Shown here: piece after piece, positions 28,114 through 38,506 of the stretch | Layout: each line of letters begins with the position of its first letter | Position numbering within the stretch: the stretch's first letter is position 1 | Source of the DNA: Cylindrotheca closterium | Taxonomy: Eukaryota; Bacillariophyta; Bacillariophyceae; Bacillariales; Bacillariaceae | Assembly: GCA_933822405.4 (NCBI GenBank) | Contig: CAKOGP040002269.1 | Span: forward strand, 107,857-171,856 | Length of the DNA: 64,000 nucleotides | Direction of reading: 5' to 3' | Translations under genes and position numbers: made by a program | Notes under the pieces: generated by a model | Told to the model about the DNA's origin: nothing | Databases searched by the model: none | Seen by the model: the letters and a program-made list of their open reading frames with translations, nothing else

Positions 28114-30139
28114 ATGGCTTCCAACCCAAACAATCCAATCATGAAAAAGCCCAACGGGTCGGAAACAGCGGGCGCATTGCCACCACCATTGGCCATTGCT
28201 CCAGCTCCTTCTGCGACAGCACCAGCACCAATTGCAGTTTCGTCCACAGCAAGCTTCGCGCCAAACGCTGTAGGATCCTTGCATGCTAGCATTGCTTCTG
28301 CAAACGAACCAGGTTCCGGTGGCGGCATGATTCACTCACAGCAACAACTTCCAGCCGATACTCTAGACATGTCCGCATTGAAGGATTCCATGGACGCAGC
28401 TGTTCAGTCCATTCTTCTAGCAGATGACGGAAAGGGCTCTAACGCGAATGGAAATGATGCAGATACTGCCAAGCATGATCAATTGCGGGCCATGTACTTG
28501 GCTGGATTCAAGGCTGCTCAAGCGCGCCAGGTGGGAATACAAGATCAACACCAACAAGCAACGCATCATCAAATAAACGCAGCTCAACATCATCAAAACA
28601 TATTGCGAGATAACTTTGAACAATCTAGAGCTCAAGCAGAACCATTGCCTCCACCACAAGCCTTGTTATTGCCGGTCTCGGGTGGAATGGCTGCGGGTGT
28701 CATTAAAGTACAGCCTGGAACTGCCATGAGTCCAGCTGGAAGTGCTCTTGGTACTTCTCCTGCTACTACCAATTCCAATTCTTCGTCTCGATCATCCCAA
28801 CGAATGACGGGTCGAACTGCTGCTGCCGCCGCTGCTGCTGCTGCTAGCACTCAGGCAGTGAGTCCAGCCCTGTCGGCCGTTTCGACTCCAGGATCTCCTT
28901 CTGCCACTGGTCATTCCAATCCATTTCCACGCAAACTCATGGAAATGCTCAAAAAGGAAGATCAAAATATTGTTGCCTTTTTGCCAAAGGGTGATGCCTT
29001 CATGGTCCGAGATCCCGATGCCTTTGTCGGGAGCGTCCTGCCGCGATATTTTCGTCACACTAAATTGACCTCCTTTCAACGTCAATTGAATTTGTATGGC
29101 TTTCGACGAGTCACCAAGGGACCAGATGCCGGTGCCTATAGACATGACAATTTCCATCGGGACTTTCCCGATCGGTGTTTGCAAATGAAGCGGACCAAGC
29201 AAAAGGGAACGGGCAGCAGTCCCCGACTTGGGCCATCTCCACGCATGAATGGACGAGCCTCGGGGGCATCCTCTCCGTCGTCTCCACTGGTCAGTCCCGG
29301 TGATAGCCCTGCGAGTGCCTATGGTCTGGACTCCCCCATGAGTCAAGGTGGTCCCATGTTGTTGTCCTCTTCCATCATGTCTAGGTGAGTCTTGCCGTCA
29401 TGATTGATGTGTTACATCATTGTTGGGTGCTCATCATTATGACTCTTTTCGTTTCTTTCACAGTTCCTCTGCAGTTCAACTTCCAGGAGCAGCAATGGGA
29501 GAACAGCGACAAGCTCACTTTCGATCCATTTCTCCTTCTCATCCACAAAGTCAATCGACGGCCCCCCAAACTGGGCTGGGAATTCTCATGGGAGGAGGCA
29601 GCAGTGGTGGCGGTGGTGGAGGCCCTGCTCCACTGTTGGCACCCCAAAAGTTTGGTGGACCATCCACCTCCTCTGGTCATTTGACCCCCGATCAGCAAAA
29701 TAGAATTCAAGAGGATCTTGCCGAACGAGAACGACAGGCAGCCGCACTCGGAGCTGCCATGGCACCTTCCGGGGTGGGCCAAGTCTTGCAAGCTCCACCT
29801 CCACTAGTGTCCATGGTGCCACCGTCTGGACATCATCATTCGGCCAAGGCTACCTCTACCGGTAGTAACAATGACATTGCCATGGAAAATATCAATTGGA
29901 ATACCATTCCCGAATTGGGCAACCCTGATGATATGGATATGGATTTTGCCGCCATGTTTGATGCCGAACAAGAACAATCCTTTTTGCATCATAGTCAGCA
30001 GCAGCATCATCAGCATCATCAGCATCAGCACCATCAGCACCATCATCATCAGCCAAATATGGCGCATCCAGGAGAAGCTAAACCTTCCTCTTCCAAGAGT
30101 AGTAGTGGGATACCCAATCCATTGAATTCTACTGGTTAA
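28114..30139 (+). CDS. Heat-shock-factor-type transcription factor, two exons
   Basis: Spliced model join(28114-29384, 29464-30139), 648 residues; a 79-base GT-AG intron. ATG at 28114. The N-terminal ~265 residues are Ala/Pro/Gln-rich and disordered. Residues ~268-368 are an HSF DNA-binding domain: [20 protein letters not shown], then [20 protein letters not shown], and the recognition helix [15 protein letters not shown]. The usual C-terminal DBD Lys/Arg run follows. No clear heptad oligomerisation zone is next, so it may act differently from yeast HSF. The C-terminal half is disordered with a poly-Gly run and a Gln/His tract at about 29995-30057. HSFs are the largest transcription factor family in diatoms. 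Nuclear, binding inverted nGAAn repeats by family knowledge. Confidence 0.92.
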
Positions 30140-30601
30140 AACTATCATGTGTGTGGTTGGGTGGGTGGTTCTGGTTGGTTGGTGACGAATGAATGAACCA
30201 ATCTCAAATCGAGGAATCAACCATTCGTGTTTTTCATGTAATTTGGTGGAAGTGTCAGTAAGTCAGTCTGGGAAAATATGGGATTAGATGTAGTACACAA
30301 TGTCGATAATGAAGTTTTGATTACACAATTTACTGTAATGATCCAACGTTACTATACGGTACCGGTAGTATGCGTAGGAGTACGATCTTACAGAAGTAAT
30401 GTCGAATCTTTTCGGGGAACGGATCAAATGAACATTGGAGAAATGGAGATTCGGGAATACCAAAACCAGTTACTTGACTCATAACCTATCAAAATAAGAC
30501 TGGTGCAGATGAAGGCTTCATTCGAAGAACCTGCTGTTGTAGTGTGAGAGTCAGTCAATAGACCAATACAAAAAACAAACAAAAAAGAAAACTAAATCAA
30601 G
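30140..30601. other. Spacer upstream of RPS12
   Basis: Holds the HSF 3' region and the RPS12 promoter. TACCGGTA lies at 30360-30367. An open frame at 30278-30484 is not protein-like. Confidence 0.45.
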
Positions 30602-31135
30602 ATGAGCGAAGAAGAAGTACCTGCCGAAGCCCCCGCTGTTGTCGAGGAAGTCGAGATGAGTGTCTTGGACGCTCTCAAGGAGGTATGTACTTTTTTCGCT
30701 CGGAACAAGAACGGAATGAAACCTTGCGTTTTATATGAATTGTTCTGACTTGTTTGCTTTGTTTCCAACTTGATTATTCAGGTCCTTGAAAAGGCCATGA
30801 TCCACGGAGGACTCAAGAAGGGACTTCACGAATGCGCCAAGGCTTTGGATCGCCGTACCGCCCGTTTGTGCTGTCTTGCCAAGGACTGCGAGAACGCCGA
30901 ATACAAGAAGCTCATCAAGGGACTTTGCGCCGAAGGTGAGGTTCACGTCGTCATGGTTGAGGCCGGAAAGGACCTTGGTGCCTGGTGCGGACTTGCCAAG
31001 CTTGATGATGATGGTTCTGTGAAGAAGGCCGTCCGAACTTCTTGCGCTGTCATTACCGACTTTGGGGAAGAAACTCGTGCTCTAAGCATCCTTTTGGATT
31101 ACCTCCAAAAGCAAGCAGACGCCGCTGAGATTTAA
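30602..31135 (+). CDS. RPS12: 40S ribosomal protein S12 (eS12), two exons
   Basis: Spliced model join(30602-30682, 30782-31135), 144 residues; a 99-base GT-AG intron falls after codon 27 in phase 0, early in the gene as is usual for ribosomal protein genes. The acidic N-terminus leads into SVLDALKEVLEKAMIHGGLK, then HECAKALDRRTARLCCLAKD, YKKLIKGLCAE, GAWCGLAKLDDDG and SCAVITDFGEE, the eS12 (L7Ae/L30e-like) core. Length fits the family. Codon use is strongly biased (AAG, GAC, CTT, GGA), as expected of a highly expressed gene. Structural protein of the cytosolic small ribosomal subunit. Confidence 0.96.
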
Positions 31136-32080
31136 ATATAGAAAATATTGAATCGAGGAAGCCCCGTCTGTGCTGTCGAAAATTGTATGTGTGATCAAGT
31201 GTGGTCGTTGGAGAGATGATGGAACAAGGTTTCGGAGATGAACTTTCTGAATGACCTTGTTGTCGCGTCGGTTCCACACTCCAGTCGTCGCGTGTTGTTA
31301 TTACGTTGGCATCTTCACCTGTTGTTTACATGTTTATGGCCAAATGTTAGCATCTTCAACTTTAGACCAACTCCAACTCCTTCACCTCCATCTCATTGTT
31401 TATATATGCGCAAAATAGACCATTGATTGCATCCTTGTCGGAAAGTTGCTCGTAAGGCAACACAAAACACGAACACTACAATCATCCTGGAATATCGAAC
31501 ATTTTTGAGGTAAAGTTACAGGTCTGCTTGTCGCTTTTTTGGACCAAAACCTACACTGGTATCTATGCATTCACTCCGCCTGTAGCGGTTCTATAGCCAT
31601 CACGTCATGTAGAAATTAGGGGTTAACTCAAAACGAAGGAATATTGCTTTCAATGGACCTGCCATTTCTCAACGTATCGTCATGTGCTTGAACTATTTTA
31701 ATACATGTACGATTAGCACTCGATGTGTAGACCAGTTGCATATTTCCTCTTCTCTGAATCTCCGTTGGTCCTAAACTGGTCTCTCTCACTCACTCACTGA
31801 CACGATTCAGATTGGGTTCATTCCCACAAAAAACGTACTTGCCTAGTCTCACGCGAAGAGAACCAATCAACGGGCATAAAAAAAATCGCCGTTCTGGTTG
31901 AACGGGTATCTTGCGTATCTTGAACAGCTACCGTATTCTACTGCAGGTTGAGCTTGGATCCCTTTCTTGAAGAATCGACCAACTGCTTTTGGGGTGACGC
32001 ATGTACCTGTACCGGTATCGTACAAGATCCAACAAGATCTTCAGAACTGTCGCACAATTTCTTTTAGGAACAAGTCAAAC
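31136..32080. other. Spacer upstream of the light-harvesting gene
   Basis: No gene. It should contain the promoter of the light-harvesting gene. An A-run lies at 31880-31886 and TACCGGTA at 32010-32017. Confidence 0.45.
32010..32017. promoter_or_regulatory. TACCGGTA palindrome upstream of the light-harvesting gene
   Basis: Perfect palindrome ending 63 bases before the ATG at 32081. Confidence 0.3.
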
Positions 32081-32350
32081 ATGAAGACCGCCATCCTTGC
32101 CTCCCTTATCGCCGCCGCCAGTGCCTTCGCACCTGCTCAACAAGCAGCCAAGACCAGCTCTTTGAATGCTTTCGAGAGCGAGCTCGGTGTTCAGCCACCA
32201 CTTGGATTCTTCGATCCTTTCGGTATGCTCTCCGGAGATGCCACCGAAGAGCGATTCGAACGTCTTCGTTACGTCGAATTGAAGCACGGACGCATCTGTA
32301 TGTTGGCCTTCTTGGGTCAAATCACCACCCGTGCCGGAATCCACCTTCCA

Positions 32351-32382
<32 letters not shown>

Positions 32383-32710
32383 TTCTTTCCCCAACGGAGT
32401 TGCCGCCATCTTTGGCCCCAACCACATTCCTACCGCAGGAATCGTGCAGATGATCGCCACTGTCGGTATCTTGGAGTGCGCCTTCATGCGTGAGGTCCCA
32501 GGATATGCTGAATTCCCAGGTGACTTCCGTAACGGATACATTGACTTTGGATGGGATGACTTTGATGAAGAGACCAAGCTTCAAAAGCGTGCCATTGAAT
32601 TGAACAACGGCCGTGCCGCTCAATTCGGAATCCTTGGACTTATGGTTCACGAACTCATCATCCCATTGGGATATGATGCCGACCTTCCAATCATCGGACA
32701 CCTCAAGTAA
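32081..32710 (+). CDS. Fucoxanthin-chlorophyll a/c light-harvesting protein (Lhcf type)
   Basis: 209 residues from the ATG at 32081; the frame is open 38 codons further upstream but that part is leader. A signal peptide ends ASAFAP, the diatom bipartite plastid-targeting motif, with the transit region following. Helix A carries RYVELKHGRICMLAFLG, with the E and H-G-R that bind chlorophyll and pair with helix C. A middle helix is AGIVQMIATVGILECAF. Helix C carries RAIELNNGRAAQFGILGLMV. Length is typical of FCPs (about 200). It binds chlorophyll a, chlorophyll c and fucoxanthin in thylakoids and passes energy to the photosystems. Codon use is strongly biased toward a few codons (GGA, AAG, ATC, CTT), a sign of high expression. 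Confidence 0.96.
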
Positions 32711-33163
32711 GCACCATACTTGAGTTCTGAAGAGAATTCATTACCTCAGTCTCTAGATTAACTATTCTATATAGATTACTATTGAGATTGTACAACAGAC
32801 ACTTCTTGTCTATTCTTTTATGATTGCCCGTTAGTTCGTTTTGCTTGGACTTGTCTCTGCAGAGTGCACGCATTGAAGTTGAAGTTTAGGTGCAACAACG
32901 CACGGTGGATGTACTGTTGCTCCACGTGTAGATTGGTTTGAATCAATCTGCAATGTAAGCGCAAGTCAGTCATCAAGCATCCATCGAAAATGCCATTGCT
33001 TTTGAAAGAATGTGCTGTCGTGGTGGACAAGCAAAACCAAGAGCTTTCATATGCAGAACAATGGATTCGTGCTGTTTTGACCCCCATGCATCACGCATGG
33101 CATAGCAAGTATCTACTAGCTTTCTCGATTGGCAAGCGTTTCCATATTTCCCCCCAGAAGTAG
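32711..33163. other. Convergent 3' spacer
   Basis: Between converging 3' ends; no gene or repeat seen. Confidence 0.4.
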
Positions 33164-34750
33164 CTATTTGAAATGCTGAAGTACTTCGGGCGCGGACCGC
33201 AAGAGATTGTAGGATAGTTGCAACTCGAAAAACGAAACATCTTCTGGTTCGTTATTCATGGACGCACCATCGTTGATACATGCCAATTGCTGAACGATTG
33301 GTTGCCTTCTGGATCCACCACCAAACTTTGCCGTTCCGTTATTAGAACCAAATGCAGCAATAAGCTGAAACGGAAATAGGTGATGCTTTCCGTCCATTAT
33401 GGTGGCCGCCTCGGGAAATAATCTCCATAAGCCATCTATGCAAAGTTTGCTTAGAGGGTATTCAATGGCAAGGTGCAGCGGTAGTTGGTTTTGTTTGGTT
33501 GGAGTACCCAATATAGTTGCCGCATAGTAGGTTGGAGGGCACAAATGACACAAGAGTTCCCACGGTTTGCCGAACCGAATGGCAACGTGCAGCGGAATGT
33601 CGCCGTTATCGTTCCTTTGGACGAGAATATTCGGACATTCTGCAATCAAATGTTGCACCAGATCTCGCTTTGATGGCCGTTCATCATCGGCAAGGCACTG
33701 GTTCAAGAATGCCAGCGTTTCCGTGGCACGGCAGATGTAATGGAGTAAGGAATCACCTTGATCATCAACTCTGGTCAAATCATGTGTTCGGTATACCAAG
33801 TGCTGCATGAGATCAATTGTCTTTCGTGATCCCAACAAGTGGGCGCATGTCACCATAGCCCGCAAGAGTTCCATTGCTCGGATATTGCTTGATTGGTCAT
33901 GTGTGCTTTCGTCATCATCCGTCTCTTGTGTTGACTTATTTGACGAACCGGACGATAATAAATTCACCGAATTAGAAAAGAATCCCACATTGTTGTCGTC
34001 ATTATTACGATCTACACTCCCTATTGGCTGGTCCGCCACTGGTTTTCGTCTTCCCTGCTGAATATCTACCGCTTGCTGCGTTTCCAATAACATAAACCCC
34101 ACAATCTCTTCCACACGAATGTCCCGATTATTCCCATCGCTTGATACCCGGAGTGGAAGAGAGGATATGCAATCGCTTGATGCATAGTACAGAGCCACTT
34201 TTTTCTTGCTGGCGCTAGGTATCAACAATGATTGTTTGGTAACATCATTTGCAACCAAGAGCCGCAAGAGCTCTTCCCTGTTGGAAGCTTGACTGTCTTG
34301 AGACTGACAACGAGCCAGCTTGAGAATCGGCGGTTCTCGCGCCTGTTTTTTCGTTGGATACAATAATTCATTCCTTTCGTCATGCTTCAGAATAAGTTCA
34401 ACGATGCCAATCGGCGCATGCCGATCGATTGCAATGGAAAGAGGATTGGTATTTCCATAGAACTGAAGTGTGCGGTTCTTCGAAGAAATTGGACATGCCT
34501 TTAGAATGACCTCAAACAAATCAATTTGCGGCACCGATGATGATCTTTTGATGCCTTCTAGTAGAACGCAGAGCAAAGGAGGTGAAGAAGACTGACGGTT
34601 CTTTCCAGTCTGTTCCTTAGCCACGGCAGTTTGAAGGTCCAACTCGAGGGGTTCGAAAACAGTTCGAAATTTATTCCATGACTTGTAACGGATGCAATTC
34701 ACAAGCTCGTTGCGGATTGCTTTGATGTTGTACTTATTTGGTTTGGGCAT
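33164..34750 (-). CDS. Ankyrin-repeat protein
   Basis: 528 residues, ATG at 34750, no intron needed. Ankyrin-type units are clearest in the C-terminal half: DDQGDSLLHYICRA, RNDNGDIPLHVAIRFGKPWE and QNQLPLHLAIEYPLSKLC, each with the x-G/N-x-x-P-L-H-x-A-I/x core. The N-terminal part has more degenerate units (LFEVILKACPIS, NTNPLSIAIDRHAPIGIVEL). The middle is a Ser/Asp/Asn-rich linker. No membrane segment or enzymatic domain. Diatoms have many such single-exon ankyrin proteins; the role is probably protein binding. Confidence 0.85.
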   Translation of the reverse strand: MPKPNKYNIKAIRNELVNCIRYKSWNKFRTVFEPLELDLQTAVAKEQTGKNRQSSSPPLLCVLLEGIKRSSSVPQIDLFEVILKACPISSKNRTLQFYGNTNPLSIAIDRHAPIGIVELILKHDERNELLYPTKKQAREPPILKLARCQSQDSQASNREELLRLLVANDVTKQSLLIPSASKKKVALYYASSDCISSLPLRVSSDGNNRDIRVEEIVGFMLLETQQAVDIQQGRRKPVADQPIGSVDRNNDDNNVGFFSNSVNLLSSGSSNKSTQETDDDESTHDQSSNIRAMELLRAMVTCAHLLGSRKTIDLMQHLVYRTHDLTRVDDQGDSLLHYICRATETLAFLNQCLADDERPSKRDLVQHLIAECPNILVQRNDNGDIPLHVAIRFGKPWELLCHLCPPTYYAATILGTPTKQNQLPLHLAIEYPLSKLCIDGLWRLFPEAATIMDGKHHLFPFQLIAAFGSNNGTAKFGGGSRRQPIVQQLACINDGASMNNEPEDVSFFELQLSYNLLRSAPEVLQHFK

Positions 34751-35037
34751 GCAATAATTCGTTGGTTGGTTGGTGGAGATTGGTTTGATTCCAAACTTAC
34801 TTGTTCACTTCAAGTTGGAAGTGCCATGTGCCATGCATCGCAGTGAAGTTTATTATCTTCATTATACTCATGAATGAATTCAGCTGATTGAAGAATCGAC
34901 TGAGTCGACTACACGTTTACTCCTTTATCCAAAATTCTACTGTACAATCCAGATTGAATGCGAGAAGATCCTGTACACTGTATTCTATTTGTATTAGTGG
35001 GAAATTTATGGTTAGAAGGAGTCTTGGTATCACGAAA
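34751..35037. other. Spacer between ankyrin gene and the YWxW array
   Basis: Holds the ankyrin promoter and the 3' end of the first array gene; nothing else seen. Confidence 0.4.
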
Positions 35038-35481
35038 TTACCAGGCCCAGTAGGAGTCAGTCTCTTGAACCGAAGCTGGTCGTACTTGGACAACTCTGCT
35101 TCTCCTTCTTTGTTCGTCACTGGTGGAATTCCAGTTCCAGTAGTCAACACTGTCTGTTCGAGCGTGAGACCAGCCCCAGTATTGATCATTAGCAGCCGAA
35201 AGGGACGACGCTTTGACAGCTGGTTGGCTTAGGAGGATGTTGGAAACAATATGATCAGCCGAGAGGTACTCTTCGTCAACAAGCTTGTTGATTTCAGCGT
35301 CGTTCTCAGACGACCATTCCCAGTAGCTGCTGCTGTCTTGTTGAGATGACTCGATCGTCATTGGCGTTTGTTGGGCAACCTCCAATGTAAGTGGTGGGAA
35401 TGTTGCCTTGATTGGTTGGACAAGAAGATCCAAGTCCAAAGTGTGGAGGGAAGAAGTGCGGTGATTAAGGTTGGGTGCCAT
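35038..35481 (-). CDS. YWxW-repeat small protein, array member A
   Basis: 147 residues from the ATG at 35481, chosen because MAPNL opens all five array proteins and the frame upstream is not conserved. Four aromatic motifs occur: YWEW (in SSSYWEWSSENDAEINKLVD), YWGW, YWNW and a terminal YWAW that are the last residues of the protein. Between the first and second lies a conserved SADHIVSNIL helix. The N-terminus is hydrophobic-acidic (LDLDLLVQPIKATFPPLT). This is the most divergent of members A-D, with an Arg-rich insert (RRRSRVVQVRP). No signal peptide or membrane span. I do not recognise the family. Confidence 0.75.
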   Translation of the reverse strand: MAPNLNHRTSSLHTLDLDLLVQPIKATFPPLTLEVAQQTPMTIESSQQDSSSYWEWSSENDAEINKLVDEEYLSADHIVSNILLSQPAVKASSLSAANDQYWGWSHARTDSVDYWNWNSTSDEQRRRSRVVQVRPASVQETDSYWAW

Positions 35482-36029
35482 GGTGCCGTTTGTGGTTTTG
35501 AGAGCTTTTTGGTTTTGGAGTTCTGCTTTTACTTTTGTGTGTTTGTGAGTTGTGAGGTTGTTGGCTTGGAATAGTCTTGGGGACTTTTTCCACGTCGTCC
35601 TTTTAGATTTTTCGAAATCCCCAATGGAACCGTTCCGTACAATCAACGTCGACTGCACCGACCAATGGAATCTTACATACCAAAATACTTGGCTCACACT
35701 TTCTCCACAATCCCCACAGAACTGACACACACTTGACACTTCATGTCACGGATGAAAATGCCCCGCTGAATCAATGCATTGCACAGAGTGATTCGCAACT
35801 GCTTGGCTGGCTTCTTGTCATAAACTACAATACAATTCATCCGCTGGCGTGCTAATGACTGCGCTACCAGCTCGTAATCATCAAAATAAAAACATCTTGA
35901 TGAGCTAAGTGTAACGCTGAATCAAATATAATGCAAAGTATATATAACTAGTGTATCCAGCGTTTTTGAAAATATTGTACAGCAGTTTATTAGCATTATA
36001 AGTTGAGATAGACTCGGAATCCAGCCAGA
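35482..36029. other. Intergenic in the YWxW array
   Basis: Promoter of member A and 3' region of member B. The end from 35971 onward is nearly identical to the 3' flank of member D (from about 38036). Confidence 0.5.
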
Positions 36030-36443
36030 TTACCAAGCCCAGTATGAGTCGCTTTCTATTGACTTTTGATTTTGTTCGTCATTGTTGGCTGGCCAGTTCC
36101 AGTAGTCAACGCTTTCCGTTTTGGCATGAGACCAGTCCCAGTATTGATCATTTGCAGCCAAAGTGGAAGACGCAGGAGCTGCTGGTTGTCTTAGAGTGTT
36201 GGCAACGATGTTATCAGCCGAGAGGCTTTCTTCCTCAACAAGCTTGCTGATTTCAGCGTCGTTCTCAGCGGACCATTCCCAGTAGCTGCTGCTGCTGTCT
36301 TGTTGCGATGCCTGGACAATGACCTTATGTGATTGTTCTGCGACCTCCGATGTGAGTGTAGGGAATCCTGCCTTGACTGGTTGGATAAGATCCAAGTCAA
36401 CAGTTTGGAGAAGAAGTTGGGTGCGTTTGAGGTTGGGAGCCAT
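36030..36443 (-). CDS. YWxW-repeat small protein, array member B
   Basis: 137 residues, ATG at 36443. Motif positions: YWEW 54-57, YWDW 101-104, YWNW 114-117 and YWAW 134-137, the last four residues. The conserved frame around them is QQDSSS before the first, SAENDAEI and SADNIVAN after it, AANDQ before the second, SHAKTESVD between second and third, and SDS before the last. The N-terminus MAPNLKRTQ then VDLDLIQPVKAGFPTLTSEV is shared with C and D. Overall acidic. No targeting signal seen. The 3' flank matches member D while the 5' flank matches member C. Confidence 0.78.
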   Translation of the reverse strand: MAPNLKRTQLLLQTVDLDLIQPVKAGFPTLTSEVAEQSHKVIVQASQQDSSSSYWEWSAENDAEISKLVEEESLSADNIVANTLRQPAAPASSTLAANDQYWDWSHAKTESVDYWNWPANNDEQNQKSIESDSYWAW

Positions 36444-37073
36444 GTTTAATAGTTGGTGCTGTAAAGTTTGGGTTTGATTTGATTTGAACCGAGTTAAAAT
36501 TGTGAGACTTTTGATGTGAAAAACACAACGTGGTTTCAAAACTCCCAAGGAACAAAGGAACATTGCATTGCATTTGCAGGTGTGCAAATGCAGATTTTCT
36601 AGAGAGGCATTCGGTGTTCTGCAGATGATGACGATTTGTTATGTGGTTGTGATGGATTTAGTCTTTGTTTCTGACGTTTTGGTGGCAGAGTCAGTCATCT
36701 ATTGTACGCGGAATGTTTCTCGCGTGTGTTGGCAAGCAAGTTTTGTGGCACGAAAGATTGACCAATAAAATCCTTCGAAAAAAATGACGCAGTGACAGAC
36801 CGCGAGTGCCACAGATTGATTACTCTGCACCTTCGTTGGCTTTTCACCAAATTCAACAAGTCGTTCGTTCCTCTTCCTTCAGTGACTCCGCATACTGCCA
36901 AATTAACACACAGCTAGAGCCAAGTCTAACAATAGGGATGAAAGTACCGCCCGTATCTAACATGTATTTACAGTAGGTCGAAATAATATGGTATTCAATG
37001 CCTGAAATATTTTCCAGTCTAATGATACACAGTGCTACATTAAATTGAGAGCTGCGGTTGCATTGGCAGATGA
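36444..37073. other. Intergenic in the YWxW array, with shared promoter block
   Basis: 36516-36565 differs from 37566-37615 by one base in 50. Both blocks sit 73-122 bases upstream of the ATG of their genes (B and C), so this is a duplicated promoter or 5' leader element. Confidence 0.6.
36516..36565 (-). promoter_or_regulatory. Duplicated 50-bp upstream block of member B (also at 37566-37615)
   Basis: Contains GTGAAAAACACAACGTGG and continues to ACAAAGGAACATTG; 49 of 50 bases match the block upstream of member C at the same distance from the start codon. It may be promoter or 5' untranslated sequence; transcript data are needed to tell. Confidence 0.5.
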
Positions 37074-37493
37074 TCACCATGCCCAGTAGGAGTCGCTGTC
37101 TATAGCCGCTCCTATTGAGCCTTGTTGTTCGTCATCGTTGGATGGCCAGTTCCAGTAGTCAACGCTTTCCGTTTTGGCGTGAGACCAGTCCCAGTATTGA
37201 TCATTTGCAGCCAAAGTGGAAGACGCAGGAGCTGCTGCTTGCCTTAGAATGTTGGCAACGATGTGATCAGCCGAGAGGCTTTGCTCATCAATAAGCTTGT
37301 TGATTTCAGCGTCGTTCTCTGCGGACCATTCCCAGTAGCTGCTGCTGTCTTGTTGCGGTGTCTGGACAGTGACATTTTCAGATTGGTGTGCAACTTCCGA
37401 TGTGAGTGTAGGGAATCCTGCCTTGACTGGTTGGATAAGATCCAAGTCAACAGTTTGGAGAACATTTTGAGTGCGCTTGAGGTTGGGGGCCAT
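37074..37493 (-). CDS. YWxW-repeat small protein, array member C
   Basis: 139 residues, ATG at 37493. Same layout as B: YWEW, YWDW, YWNW and a C-terminal YWAW. Differences from B are concentrated in the N-terminal third (VAHQSENVTVQTPQQ) and before the last motif (EQQGSIGAAIDSD). The helix reads SADHIVANILRQ. The strong conservation of the Trp motifs against drift elsewhere suggests that they are what selection keeps. Confidence 0.78.
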   Translation of the reverse strand: MAPNLKRTQNVLQTVDLDLIQPVKAGFPTLTSEVAHQSENVTVQTPQQDSSSYWEWSAENDAEINKLIDEQSLSADHIVANILRQAAAPASSTLAANDQYWDWSHAKTESVDYWNWPSNDDEQQGSIGAAIDSDSYWAW

Positions 37494-38095
37494 GTTTGTA
37501 CGTGCGTGTTGTAAGTTTTTGAGCTTTGAAGTTGAGTCTAAAATTGTGAGACCATTACTGTGGTTGTGAAAAACACAACGTGGTTTCAAAACTCCCAAGC
37601 AACAAAGGAACATTGTGATCGCGTTTGCATTTGCATTTGCATCGCATATATGTGCAACTGCAGATTGACTAGCTGGACTTAATTAAAAAGCGCACTTTTG
37701 AATGTCGTGAGATGTGAGAGCTATTCTAGATTCATTCTTCCTCCGTTGCAATATGACTTCGTTGTGACAGCACACCAGCTGTCTTTGCAATTGCAGACCA
37801 TGACAAAGCGACTACATACTCGCACATCGACTTGATTTAGGACTAAGAAGCATCAGACAAGCACACCTGAAAATAAAAGTCCGAGTAGGATGTCGTGTAG
37901 GTTAGCTTTGCCATGATAAGACAGTTCCATGTCTTGTCCTAGAAAACAGCATGTATCAGCAAGTATCAGTTCAGCCAGAGGTCAATTTTATCCCATTCAT
38001 TACGCTCCTAAAATCATGTGTAACCAAGTGTTTGGAAATATTGTACAGCAGTTTATTAGCATTATAAGTTGAGGTAGCATTGGAATCCAGCCAGA
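37494..38095. other. Intergenic in the YWxW array
   Basis: Holds the upstream block of member C (37566-37615) and, at its end, the 3' flank of member D that matches the 3' flank of member B. Confidence 0.5.
37566..37615 (-). promoter_or_regulatory. Duplicated 50-bp upstream block of member C (also at 36516-36565)
   Basis: One base differs from the block upstream of member B; it lies at the same distance from the ATG. Confidence 0.5.
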
Positions 38096-38506
38096 TTACC
38101 AAGCCCAGTATGAGTCGCTTTCTATTGACTCTTGACTTTGTTCAACATTGTCGGCTGGCCAGTTCCAGTAGTCAACGCTTTCCGTTTTGGCATGAGACCA
38201 GTCCCAGTATTGATCATTAGCAGCCAAAGTGGAAGACGCAGGAGCTGCTGCTTGCCTTAGAATGTTGGCAACGATGTTATCAGCCGAGAGGCTTTCTTCC
38301 TCAACAAGCTTGTTGATTTCAGCGTCGTTCTCAGCCGACCATTCCCAGTAGCTGCTGCTGTCTTGTTGCGGTGTCTGGACAGTGACCTTTTGAGATTGGT
38401 GCGCAACCTCCGATGTGAGTGTAGGGAATCCTGCCTTGACTGGTTGGATAAGATCCAAGTCAACAGTTTGGAGAAGAAGTTGGGTGCGCTTGAGGTTGGG
38501 TGCCAT
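38096..38506 (-). CDS. YWxW-repeat small protein, array member D
   Basis: 136 residues, ATG at 38506. Shares MAPNLKRTQLLLQTVDLDLI with B, and the four motifs YWEW, YWDW, YWNW and terminal YWAW. The last third (SHAKTESVDYWNWPADN, then SIESDSYWAW) and the 3' flank are closest to B, whereas TVQTPQQDSSSYWEW is closest to C, so the gene looks mosaic. No signal peptide or known domain. Confidence 0.78.
   Translation of the reverse strand: MAPNLKRTQLLLQTVDLDLIQPVKAGFPTLTSEVAHQSQKVTVQTPQQDSSSYWEWSAENDAEINKLVEEESLSADNIVANILRQAAAPASSTLAANDQYWDWSHAKTESVDYWNWPADNVEQSQESIESDSYWAW

Noticed and set aside
32075..32701. 208-residue frame antisense to the light-harvesting gene
   Set aside because: Produced by the strong codon bias of the sense gene.
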